A DNA stretch of 6,358 bases from Prevotellaceae bacterium (GCA_022508635.1 JAFLUV010000060.1:3550-9907); one strand, 5' to 3'; counted from the stretch's first letter, positions 1-6,358 are shown. Numbers and translations are program-made. The notes: a model not told the origin generated them from the letters alone.

Positions 1-211
1 CGTGAGACTGCCTTTGTCTTTGGTAAGGATGGTTCCGCCTTTACATTTTGTTGCGATTGTCCGCAATCTCCTTTCTTTTTGTATTTTGTCCGTCCTCTGA
101 GAATGCCGTCGGAAAGGAGAATGCGTATTGAGGGTGTTTTTGCGCGATTCTCAACGCAAATTCATAACATATTGACTGCCTGCATGTTGCATTTCAATTG
201 TCATAGCAGGG
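1..211. other. Gene-free stretch at left edge
   Basis: I see no supportable gene here. On the plus strand one frame is open from the first base of the window to a stop at 313-315. Its translation is rich in Phe, Cys and Arg, resembles no family I know, and runs into the non-coding tandem repeats, so it is probably chance. On the minus strand one frame is open leftward from about 66 and has a more protein-like composition (Lys, Gly, Thr, Asp). It has no ATG or well-placed alternative start inside the window; the only ATG (44-46, read leftward) is followed at once by a stop. A leftward neighbouring gene starting just beyond the edge is possible but unproven. Confidence 0.4.
62..125. repeat. 14-bp inverted repeat, 36-nt spacer
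   Basis: The arms at 62-75 (CGCAATCTCCTTTC) and 112-125 (GAAAGGAGAATGCG) are reverse complements with a single mismatch. The inner nine bases of each arm match perfectly. The spacer is 36 nt. There is no T-tract directly after either arm, so it does not look like an intrinsic terminator. The spacer is too short to carry a typical invertible promoter cassette. It could be a long RNA hairpin in the leader of a gene to the left, a protein-binding site, or chance. Its function is unknown. Confidence 0.4.
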
Positions 212-233
212 GCGGGGAAATGATACTTTTCTG

Positions 234-431
234 CCCGACAAGTGCCTCACTCGTACCCGACAAATGCCTCACTCGTGCTCGACAAGTGCCTCACCCGTGC
301 CTGACAAGTGACTAATTCGTCCCTGACGAAAGCCGCTTTCGTGCCTGAGGAAAGCGGCTTTTGTGCCCCAGGGAAGCTGCTTTCGTGCTCTACGAAAGCT
401 ACTTTCGTCAAAAACAAGTCTTGATTTGCTC
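234..431. repeat. Array of 22-bp palindromic tandem repeats
   Basis: Nine head-to-tail units of exactly 22 bp begin at 234, 256, 278, 300, 322, 344, 366, 388 and 410. A weaker tenth may precede them at 212-233. Each unit is a 5-nt segment (mostly CCYGA-like, overlapping the arm) followed by a 7-nt arm, a 3-nt centre and a 7-nt reverse-complement arm, with one further base. Units 5 and 8 have perfect arms, ACGAAAG/CTTTCGT, around CCG and CTA. Units 1 to 3 use a second arm class, ACAAGTG/CACTCGT, around CCT. Unit 4 is mixed, units 6 and 7 are imperfect, and unit 9 has largely decayed. Because 22 is not a multiple of three, frames shift between units, so the array is not coding. It lies beyond the pepO terminator. 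It could be a phased set of protein-binding sites, a series of RNA hairpins, or a neutral minisatellite; I cannot decide. Confidence 0.85.
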
Positions 432-475
432 CTTTCCTTCTCTATCTTGTCACGGAGACGGATGTCTTTTCGCAT

Positions 476-522
476 AACAAAAAGATAGACAAACGTCACG
501 TTGTGGTGACATTTGTCTATCT
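476..522 (-). terminator. Intrinsic terminator after pepO
   Basis: The outer arms AGATAGACAAA (483-493) and TTTGTCTATCT (512-522) and the inner arms GTCAC (495-499) and GTGAC (506-510) form one long stem. The loop is 6 nt (500-505). The single unmatched pair (494/511) is C-A read rightward but becomes a U-G wobble in leftward RNA, giving a continuous stem of about 17 pairs. In the leftward direction the stem is followed at once by TTTTTGTT, whereas the right side has no T-tract. It is therefore a one-directional terminator for leftward transcription, about 54 nt past the pepO stop. Confidence 0.85.
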
Positions 523-575
523 CTCGGATGTGCGGATCCGCGTGTTCCGGTCGGTTCCAGCCGGAGGTCAGGAGC

Positions 576-2618
576 TTACCAGATGGTGACGCGCTCGGCC
601 TTTGGCACGAACATGGGGTCGGCCTCCGTGATGCCGAAGGCTTCATACCAGGCGTCGATGTGCGGCATCTGCCCGTTCACGCGCCACATGCCTAACTGGT
701 GCGGGTCGCTCTTGACGCGCTTCCGTATCTCCTCGTCGCGGATGTTCTGTCCCCATACGTTGGCATAGGCGAGGAAGAAGCGCTGTTCGGGCGTGAAGCC
801 GTCGATGTCGGGCAGCGGCGCATCGGCCGTTGCATTCTCGAAGGCCTGGAAGGCTACCATCAGGCCTCCGTGGTCGGCCATGTTCTCGCCGAGGGTGAGG
901 GAGCCGTTGGCATGAAGACTGGGCAGCACCTCGATGCTGTCGTGGAAGGCGCGCATCACCTGGATACGCTCTTCGAATCGCCTGGTGTCTTCCTCCGTCC
1001 ACCACTGGACGAGGTTGCCGTTCTTGTCGTACTTGCTTCCCTGGTCGTCGAAGCCGTGCGTCATCTCGTGGCCGATGACTACGCCGATGGCTCCGTAGTT
1101 GAAGGCATCGTCGGCTTGCATGTCGAAGAAGGGCGGTTGCAGGATGCCTGCGGGGAAGCAGATTTCATTGGTCGTGGGGTTGTAGTAGGCGTTGACCGTC
1201 TGCGGCGTCATGTACCACTCGTCGCGGTCTACGGGCTTGTTGAACTTGGTGCGTACCATGTCCTTTATCTCCCATTCGCCCACGGCAAGCATGTTGTTGA
1301 GGTAGCTGTCGCCTATGGGCAGGTCACTGTAGTCCTTCCACTTGTCGGGGTATCCTACCTTGACGTAGAAGGCGTCGAGCTTCTCGCGTGCCACCTTCTT
1401 CGTCTCGTCGCTCATCCAGTCCTGTACGTCGATGCGTTCGCCAAGAGCCACTTGCAGGTTGGCGACGAGCCTTTCCATGCGCTCCTTGGCCTCAGGCGGG
1501 AAGTACCTTGCCACGTAAAGCTGGCCGAGGGCTTCCCCCAGTCCGCTTTCCACGGCAGCCACGGCACGCTTCCAGCGCGGACGGTCTTCTTCCTTGCCGC
1601 TCATCACCTTGCCGTAGAAGTCGAAGTTCAGGGCGCGGCTCTCATCGTCAATGCAGGACGATACCATGTTGAGGGCATGCCAGAGGTAGACGTTCTGAAG
1701 TGCCTCCGGGGTCTCCTCCCTCAGCACCTTCTCCACCTCGCGGATGGCTTCGGGCTGACCGAGGCAGACTTCCGTCACGCCTTCCATGTCAAGGTTGCGG
1801 AAGAAGCCGTCCCAGTCAATGCCTGCGAACTGCTGCTTCAGCTCGTCGTAGGAAAGCTTGTTGTAGTTAGCCTCCGGGTCGCGCAGTTCCGTGCGGCTCT
1901 TGCTGCTGAAGGCTATGCGTGTCTCGATGCGCATCACGTCCTCGGCAATTCGCACGGCATCCTTCTCGTCGAAGCCATGATGCAGGCAGAGGCCGGTAAT
2001 GTACTTCCGGTAGGCAGTACGGATTTCCTGCGACTTCGGGTCTTGATCCACATAGTAGTCCTTTTGTCCGAGCGTGAGGCCTCCCTGGTTGATGTAGACG
2101 AGGTTGTTCTTCGAGTCCTTCTCGTCGGCACCGATGTACATGCCGTAAAGTCCCGACACACCCTGCCGCTGCATGCGCGGCCAGACATTCGAGAGCCATT
2201 CGGCCGTGACCTCAGGAGACGTCTGATAGCCCTCGCAATGCAGGAACTCTTGCAGCGGGCCGCGATAGTCCTCGTTCAGCTTCACGCTGTCCATCGCGCT
2301 GTTGTAGAGGTCTGCAATCTTCTGCTCGATGGAACCCGCTTCGTTTTGTCGTGCAGCCACGCTGTCAATAAGGCTGCGAAGGCGCTCGTTGTTGTTCTCC
2401 TGCAATACGTCGAAAGAACCGAAGCGACTGTATTCGGCAGTCAGGGGATGAGCTTTCTGCCATCCGCCCGTGGCGTACATGTAGAAGTCCGTGCCGGGCA
2501 GGTAGGTAGAGTCGAGATTGGCAAGGTCGATGCCAGATGCCAGTTGCTTGCTTCCCGGAGTGCAAGCAGCAGTCATTGCCGTAAGGGTAACGACTGCAAT
2601 CATGTTCTTTGTTTTCAT
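576..2618 (-). CDS. pepO: M13 (neprilysin/PepO-like) zinc metallopeptidase, lipoprotein
   Basis: This 680-residue protein is a complete peptidase of family M13, zinc endopeptidases that cleave oligopeptides inside a closed chamber. The catalytic set is intact: HEMTH at 517-521 (zinc ligands H517 and H521, general base E518) and GENMAD at 577-582 (third ligand E578, supporting D582). Also present are the substrate-binding NAYY at 476-479 and H640 and R646, whose spacing matches the transition-state His and Arg of neprilysin. Residues 1-18 form a signal peptide ending in TAAC, a relaxed lipobox with lipidation expected at C19. No acidic surface-export motif follows the Cys, so a periplasm-facing lipoprotein is inferred. 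The C-terminus ends in VTIW, lacking the Cys of the CxxW ending found in animal members. The ATG at 2618 is preferred because it gives the full signal peptide. It is the last gene before the terminator and follows uvrA by 91 nt. Natural substrates are unknown. Confidence 0.95.
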   Translation of the reverse strand: MKTKNMIAVVTLTAMTAACTPGSKQLASGIDLANLDSTYLPGTDFYMYATGGWQKAHPLTAEYSRFGSFDVLQENNNERLRSLIDSVAARQNEAGSIEQKIADLYNSAMDSVKLNEDYRGPLQEFLHCEGYQTSPEVTAEWLSNVWPRMQRQGVSGLYGMYIGADEKDSKNNLVYINQGGLTLGQKDYYVDQDPKSQEIRTAYRKYITGLCLHHGFDEKDAVRIAEDVMRIETRIAFSSKSRTELRDPEANYNKLSYDELKQQFAGIDWDGFFRNLDMEGVTEVCLGQPEAIREVEKVLREETPEALQNVYLWHALNMVSSCIDDESRALNFDFYGKVMSGKEEDRPRWKRAVAAVESGLGEALGQLYVARYFPPEAKERMERLVANLQVALGERIDVQDWMSDETKKVAREKLDAFYVKVGYPDKWKDYSDLPIGDSYLNNMLAVGEWEIKDMVRTKFNKPVDRDEWYMTPQTVNAYYNPTTNEICFPAGILQPPFFDMQADDAFNYGAIGVVIGHEMTHGFDDQGSKYDKNGNLVQWWTEEDTRRFEERIQVMRAFHDSIEVLPSLHANGSLTLGENMADHGGLMVAFQAFENATADAPLPDIDGFTPEQRFFLAYANVWGQNIRDEEIRKRVKSDPHQLGMWRVNGQMPHIDAWYEAFGITEADPMFVPKAERVTIW

Positions 2619-2642
2619 ATATATACCTAATATGCTTATGTG

Positions 2643-2710
2643 TGTCTTTTACAAATGATAGTCTTTTGCCGGTAGTTGTCTTTTCCGGTGGTTGTCTTTT
2701 TGCCGGTGGT
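2643..2710 (-). repeat. Four 16-18 bp tandem repeats, uvrA-pepO spacer
   Basis: Read leftward, the spacer consists of successive units of 18, 16, 17 and 17 bp (2693-2710, 2677-2692, 2660-2676, 2643-2659). They share a pattern close to ACCACCGGCAAAAGACA. The first two units differ mainly by indels in the A-run and the loss of one GC base, and the fourth is degenerate in its first half. The array begins at the last-read base of the uvrA stop codon and ends about 24 nt before the pepO ATG. It probably arose by replication slippage. It forms most of the 5' leader of pepO or the intercistronic RNA, so copy number could affect pepO expression, but this is inference. Confidence 0.75.
2652..2660 (-). 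promoter_or_regulatory. Possible weak pepO promoter (-7 like box)
   Basis: Leftward, TATCATTTG resembles the Bacteroidetes -7 element TAnnTTTG with one extra base in the spacer. It lies about 33 nt before the pepO ATG. No TTG-like -33 element is visible at the expected distance, because that region is the ACCGGCAAAAG repeat. It may be coincidental, and pepO may simply be read from the upstream transcript. Confidence 0.2.
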
Positions 2711-5583
2711 TAGTAATCGCCAGTCTCTTCCGGAGTTCCGCACTGGAGTATCTCGCCTCCGTTACGGCCGCCGCCGGGGCCCATCTTGATTATCCAGTCA
2801 GCAGAGCGGATAATGTCCTGATTATGCTCAATGACGATGATAGTGTTGCCCTTGTCCACCAGCCGGCCGAGTACGCCGAGCAGTACGCGGATGTCTTCAA
2901 AGTGAAGCCCCGTAGTGGGTTCGTCGAGGACATACAGCGTCCGCCCCGTATCGCGTTTGCTGAGCTCCGTGGCAAGCTTCACGCGCTGGCTCTCGCCGCC
3001 GGACAGCGTGTTGCTTGGCTGCCCGAGCTTGATGTAGCCTAAGCCTACGTCCTGCAATACCTTTATCTTGTTCAGAATGGTCGGTTGGTTGGCAAAGAAT
3101 TCAACTGCCTGGTTGATGGTCATGTCAAGCACGTCTGCAATGCTTTTCCCACGGAAGCGTACTTCCAGCGTTTCGCGATTGTATCGCTTACCCATACATT
3201 CTTCACAGGGAACGTAGACGTCGGGTAGAAAGTTCATTTCTATGGTCCTGTATCCGTTGCCACTGCATCGCTCGCAGCGTCCGCCCTTGACGTTGAACGA
3301 GAAACGTCCTGGCTTGTAGCCTCGGATGCGGGCTTCAGGCAGTCCGACGAAGAGGCTCCTGATGTCCATAAAGACACCTGTATAGGTGGCAGGATTGGAA
3401 CGCGGCGTGCGTCCCAGCGGGCTTTGGTCAACATCAATGACCTTGTCGACGTTCTCCAGGCCTTCTATTGATTCATAGGGCAGCGGTTCTTGCAGGGAAC
3501 GATAGAAGTGCTTGCTCAGGATGGGATAGAGTGTTTCATTGATGAGTGAACTCTTGCCACTGCCACTGACTCCGGTGACGCAAATGAGCTTGCCCAATGG
3601 TATCTCTACGTTTACATTACGCAGGTTATGCCCTCTTGCCCCGTTCAGGCGCAGGAAGAGACCATTCCCCTTCCGGCGCTCTGCAGGCGGATTGACGGAG
3701 AGGTCGCCCTTCATATAGCGGCTGGTAAGTGTCTCCTTCTTCAGCATTTCCGGATATGTGCCCTGGAAGACGACTTCACCGCCGCGCCTGCCTGCCAGGG
3801 GACCAATGTCGACGATGTAGTCGGCATTCTCTATCATCTCTCGGTCATGCTCTACGACGATGATCGTATTGCCGCCGTCGCGCAAGGCCTTGAGCGAGCG
3901 AATCAGCTTGATGTTGTCCTGCCAGTGGAGGCCGATGCTTGGTTCGTCGAGGATATATAGGACTCCCACCAACTGGCTTCCTATTTGTGTGGCAAGACGT
4001 ATGCGCTGGCTTTCTCCGCCGGAAAGGCTCATCGTGGGACGGGATAGGGAAAGATATTCGAGGCCGACGTCAAGCAGGAACTTCAGTCGTGTACGAATCT
4101 CCTTGATGATTTCCTGTGCGATGGTTTGCTGGCGCTTCGTCAGTTTGCCGTCCAGTTCTTCGAGCCATTCGTAGAGCTGGCTGAGGTCGAAGGCAGAGAC
4201 TTCGGCAATGTTCTTGCCGTCGAGCAGGAAGTGCAGCGATTCTTTCCTGAGTCGTCCGCCATTGCATTCGGGACAGGTGCATATTCCGCTAAACTGCTCT
4301 GCCCATTTCTGTGCTGCAGCGCCCATTTCGGTGTCCTTCATCTGATTGATGTACTTTATCAGGCCGTCGAACTCCGTATAGGTATCATTCGTTGTCTTTG
4401 TCTTTTCTGCAGGAATACGGAGCCGTTGCGGACTGCCTTCCAACACTTCATCGATGGCTTCGCTTGGCACGTTGCCGAGTGGTGTGTCTATCGTACATCC
4501 GTATTGTTCCAGCACTGCTTCCACTTGCCAGAATATCATGGCCTGCCGTGCTTTCCCGAGTGGTGCGAAGCCACCTTGCCGAAGTGATAGAGTAGGGTCG
4601 GGTATGACTTTGCTGCGGTCAATGATATGTATGAACCCGAGTCCTTTGCAGCGCGGGCAGGCTCCTTGCGGACTGTTGAAGGAGAAGTCGTGCGGTGCAG
4701 GGTCATGATAGGACAGTCCGCTTGCGGGACACATTAAGTGTTTGCTGTAATGGCGTAGCGTGTCGTCGTCCATGTCGTAGACGAGCATCTCGCCATTTCC
4801 TTGTTTCATGGCGGTTGCTACGCTTTGCGCCAGGCGTATTTCTTCCTTGGTTTTTGCCTTTTCTTGTTTTTGCTGGGGGACGGATGTTGCTTCATTGCTT
4901 TCTTCTTCTTTCTCTTGTATGCGCAAACGGTCGATGACGACTTCGATGCTATGGTTGCGATAGCGGTCGAGTTTCATGTCGGGAACGAGTTCCTTGAGTT
5001 CACCGTCTACGCGTGCATAGAGGTAACCTTTGCGGCGAATTGTGTCGAAGAGTTCGCGATAGTGTCCTTTGCGGTTCTTTACGAGCGGGGCGAGCAGGGC
5101 GATGCGCCTGCCTCTGTATTCGTCCTGTAAGAGGAGAAGTATTTGCTCTTCCGTGTAGCGTACCATTTTTTCTCCGCTGATGTACGAATAGGCATCTGCG
5201 GCGCGGGCATAGAGAAGGCGGAGATAGTCGTATATCTCCGTTACGGTTCCTACGGTGCTGCGCGGATTTTTGTTGGTTGTTTTTTGTTCTATGCTGATAA
5301 CCGGGCTGAGACCTGTTATCATGTCTACGTCAGGTCGCTCCATTCCTCCGAGGAAGTTGCGTGCGTAGGCGCTGAATGTTTCGATGTAGCGGCGTTGTCC
5401 TTCGGCATAGATTGTGTCGAAGGCGAGCGAGGACTTTCCGCTGCCGCTCAGGCCTGTTATGACAGTGAGGCTGTTTCGCGGTATGACGACGTTGATGTTT
5501 TTCAGGTTGTTGACGCGGGCTCCTTCGATGCTGATGCGTCCTTTTTCGTGCTGTTTTCCGGAGGTGAGGCTGTATTCACTCAT
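2710..5583 (-). CDS. uvrA: Excinuclease ABC subunit A (UvrA)
   Basis: This 957-residue protein is the damage-sensing ATPase of nucleotide excision repair. UvrA dimers scan DNA in the cytoplasm and load UvrB at lesions. Both ABC modules are complete: Walker A GLSGSGKSS (44-52) and GVSGSGKSS (671-679), signatures LSGGESQR (520-527 and 860-867), and Walker B LYILDEPSIGLH (542-553) and LYVLDEPTTGLH (883-894). The UvrB-binding/DNA region includes GLSPVISIEQK and RSTVGTVTEI (91-117). The C-terminal zinc module is intact as CX2CX19CX2C (C770, C773, C793, C796), and a CPEC pair is at 437-440. The first zinc module is atypical: its leading CxxC reads C285-P-A-S288, while C309 and C312 are present. A charged Glu/Lys/Gln-rich insert lies near 223-250. 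The C-terminus stops at GTPEETGDY, shorter than E. coli UvrA (940 residues) after GTPE. Its start overlaps the upstream stop by 8 nt, implying translational coupling. It could be one of two UvrA paralogues in the genome. Confidence 0.97.
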   Translation of the reverse strand: MSEYSLTSGKQHEKGRISIEGARVNNLKNINVVIPRNSLTVITGLSGSGKSSLAFDTIYAEGQRRYIETFSAYARNFLGGMERPDVDMITGLSPVISIEQKTTNKNPRSTVGTVTEIYDYLRLLYARAADAYSYISGEKMVRYTEEQILLLLQDEYRGRRIALLAPLVKNRKGHYRELFDTIRRKGYLYARVDGELKELVPDMKLDRYRNHSIEVVIDRLRIQEKEEESNEATSVPQQKQEKAKTKEEIRLAQSVATAMKQGNGEMLVYDMDDDTLRHYSKHLMCPASGLSYHDPAPHDFSFNSPQGACPRCKGLGFIHIIDRSKVIPDPTLSLRQGGFAPLGKARQAMIFWQVEAVLEQYGCTIDTPLGNVPSEAIDEVLEGSPQRLRIPAEKTKTTNDTYTEFDGLIKYINQMKDTEMGAAAQKWAEQFSGICTCPECNGGRLRKESLHFLLDGKNIAEVSAFDLSQLYEWLEELDGKLTKRQQTIAQEIIKEIRTRLKFLLDVGLEYLSLSRPTMSLSGGESQRIRLATQIGSQLVGVLYILDEPSIGLHWQDNIKLIRSLKALRDGGNTIIVVEHDREMIENADYIVDIGPLAGRRGGEVVFQGTYPEMLKKETLTSRYMKGDLSVNPPAERRKGNGLFLRLNGARGHNLRNVNVEIPLGKLICVTGVSGSGKSSLINETLYPILSKHFYRSLQEPLPYESIEGLENVDKVIDVDQSPLGRTPRSNPATYTGVFMDIRSLFVGLPEARIRGYKPGRFSFNVKGGRCERCSGNGYRTIEMNFLPDVYVPCEECMGKRYNRETLEVRFRGKSIADVLDMTINQAVEFFANQPTILNKIKVLQDVGLGYIKLGQPSNTLSGGESQRVKLATELSKRDTGRTLYVLDEPTTGLHFEDIRVLLGVLGRLVDKGNTIIVIEHNQDIIRSADWIIKMGPGGGRNGGEILQCGTPEETGDY
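5576..5583 (-). other. 8-nt stop/start overlap, coupling site
   Basis: Leftward, ATGAGTGA contains the uvrA start ATG (5583-5581) and, in another frame, the TGA stop of the upstream gene (5578-5576). Such an overlap allows a terminating ribosome to restart on uvrA, so uvrA is very likely translated from the transcript of the upstream secreted-protein gene. No Shine-Dalgarno-like sequence is evident before it. Confidence 0.85.
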
Positions 5584-6319
5584 TGTTTTCCGTGCCGTTT
5601 GTGCTGTCTCCGTGGCTAAATCCGGAGATGACGTTTATGGCTTTCTTTATGTTGTAGTTGATGCCGTCGCTGCCTTTTGCCGAAACGACGAGGAAATATA
5701 CGCCGTCTTTCACGGTACTTCCCTTGTACTTGCCGTCCCATCCTGCGTGGATGTCGTCCCATGCGTACAGCTTCTGTCCCCAGCGATTGTATACGGCTGC
5801 GTGGAAGGATACGATGCTCTTGTAGCCGTCTTTCGGCCGGAGTATGTCGTTGTGTCCGTCGCCGTTTGGGGAGATGGCGTTGGGAAATTCGAGCTTGCTT
5901 TCGCTCAGGGTGAAGGTGATGAGCTTCTTGTCTTCGTCGTCTTGCGGGAATTCGTAGTCTCCGACTGCGGGGTCTTCGGCGTAGAAGATGGCACGGAGTT
6001 GCATGACGTAGGTGCCGCTTTCGCGGAATTCGTGTTCGATGGTTTCGTCGTTTCTGCGCAGGAGGATGGTTTGCGGTTCGTCGGCTTTCCAGAGTATCCA
6101 TTCGTACCATGGCTGGCTTTTATAGCCTTCGGTGACGGTGGGATTGGCGGTGAAGAGGACGCGGAACGGGGCATTCTGGACGGTTCCGTTTACGTCGCCG
6201 GTCTCTTCTTCGCCGTCTTCCGTGATGACGTAGTAGGTTCCGAGGGGCTCGACCGTGGGAAGTTGTGCCCATGCCGTGAGGTGGAGTAGGGCGAGGAGCA
6301 GGGTGAGTATGTGCTTCAT
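5576..6319 (-). CDS. Secreted protein with T9SS type B (gliding motility) C-terminal domain
   Basis: This 247-residue protein has a clear signal peptide: residues 1-18, with a hydrophobic run of Leu and likely cleavage after AWA before Q19. Residues about 48-110 look like a PKD/immunoglobulin-type beta domain, with a WYEWILW strand and an ESGTYVMQLRA motif as in PKD folds. Residues about 144-232 match the gliding-motility C-terminal domain (CHU_C/TIGR04131 type): FPNAISPNGDGHND, then VYNRWGQKLY, then GWDGKYKG and DGVYFLVV. In that family the domain directs export by the type IX secretion system and attachment at the cell surface. Unusually, about 15 hydrophilic residues (SGFSHGDSTNGTENNE) follow the last strand. 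The end of this tail overlaps the uvrA start. The protein has no catalytic motif, so a structural or adhesive role is likely but unproven. It is the first gene after the promoter box at 6337-6344. Confidence 0.88.
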   Translation of the reverse strand: MKHILTLLLALLHLTAWAQLPTVEPLGTYYVITEDGEEETGDVNGTVQNAPFRVLFTANPTVTEGYKSQPWYEWILWKADEPQTILLRRNDETIEHEFRESGTYVMQLRAIFYAEDPAVGDYEFPQDDEDKKLITFTLSESKLEFPNAISPNGDGHNDILRPKDGYKSIVSFHAAVYNRWGQKLYAWDDIHAGWDGKYKGSTVKDGVYFLVVSAKGSDGINYNIKKAINVISGFSHGDSTNGTENNE

Positions 6320-6336
6320 GTGCGGAAATGTTTGTG

Positions 6337-6344
6337 CAAAAGTA
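6337..6344 (-). promoter_or_regulatory. Bacteroidetes -7 promoter box of the operon
   Basis: Leftward, TACTTTTG matches the Bacteroidetes sigma-ABfr -7 consensus TAnnTTTG perfectly and ends 17 nt before the ATG of the secreted-protein gene. The -33 element would fall beyond the right edge of the window, so only half of the promoter can be tested here. If used, transcription would start around 6328-6332, giving a leader of only about ten bases. Confidence 0.65.
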
Positions 6345-6358
6345 CGAAGAAAAACGGA

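Noticed and set aside
1..315. Plus-strand frame open from the window edge, possibly the 3' end of a gene
   Set aside because: It has no recognisable domain, a translation typical of T-rich non-coding DNA, and ends inside the tandem repeats.
234..431. CRISPR array
   Set aside because: The units are contiguous with no unique spacers, the period is only 22 bp, and no cas genes are present.
532..541. Perfect 10-bp palindrome GCGGATCCGC between the pepO stop and the terminator
   Set aside because: It is too short and isolated to support a function; one such palindrome in 6 kb is unremarkable.
269..646. A 125-codon minus-strand frame across the pepO 3' end, terminator and repeats
   Set aside because: It overlaps pepO out of frame, passes through the terminator hairpin and through 22-bp repeats whose frame changes at each unit, and has a composition typical of chance frames.
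699..2630. A 643-codon open frame on the plus strand opposite pepO
   Set aside because: It is in codon-on-codon register with pepO, so its stops correspond to TTA, CTA and TCA codons, which pepO almost never uses. The translation matches no family I know, while pepO has complete catalytic motifs.
5414..6289. A 291-codon plus-strand open frame opposite the secreted-protein gene
   Set aside because: It has the same codon-on-codon register as the minus-strand gene, a Val/Phe-rich translation without domains, and crosses the 5' end of uvrA.

Overview
The window looks like chromosomal DNA from a member of the Bacteroidota, most likely the order Bacteroidales. Three things point there: a secreted protein with a gliding-motility/type IX secretion (type B) C-terminal domain, a perfect Bacteroidetes-type -7 promoter box (TACTTTTG) just upstream of it, and genes without convincing Shine-Dalgarno sequences. 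The species cannot be named from the sequence. The coding part is GC-rich (by eye above 50 %), and pepO is so poor in TTA, CTA and TCA codons that a very long open frame appears opposite it.

All three real genes lie on the minus strand and read right to left. At the right edge (6337-6344) is the promoter box. It is followed by a 247-residue exported protein with a PKD-like region and a CHU_C/T9SS type B domain (5576-6319). Its stop overlaps the start of uvrA by 8 nt. uvrA (2710-5583) encodes the DNA-damage recognition ATPase of nucleotide excision repair. After a 91-nt spacer of about four degenerate 16-18 bp tandem repeats comes pepO (576-2618), an M13 (neprilysin-like) zinc metallopeptidase predicted to be a lipoprotein. 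A strong intrinsic terminator (476-522) follows it. The simplest reading is one leftward transcript ending at that terminator, possibly with an extra weak promoter before pepO. The three products share no obvious pathway: two are envelope or exported proteins and one is cytoplasmic DNA repair.

The left 575 bases hold no supportable gene. Their most striking content is a tandem array (about 212/234-431) of 22-bp units. Most units are a 7-bp palindromic arm pair around a 3-nt centre with a 5-nt spacer. The arms fall into two sequence classes, and both arms change together between classes. This array is the least explained structure in the window. A separate 14-bp inverted repeat lies at 62-125. 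No tRNA, rRNA, CRISPR, insertion sequence or prophage signal was seen, and no new multi-gene system is evident.
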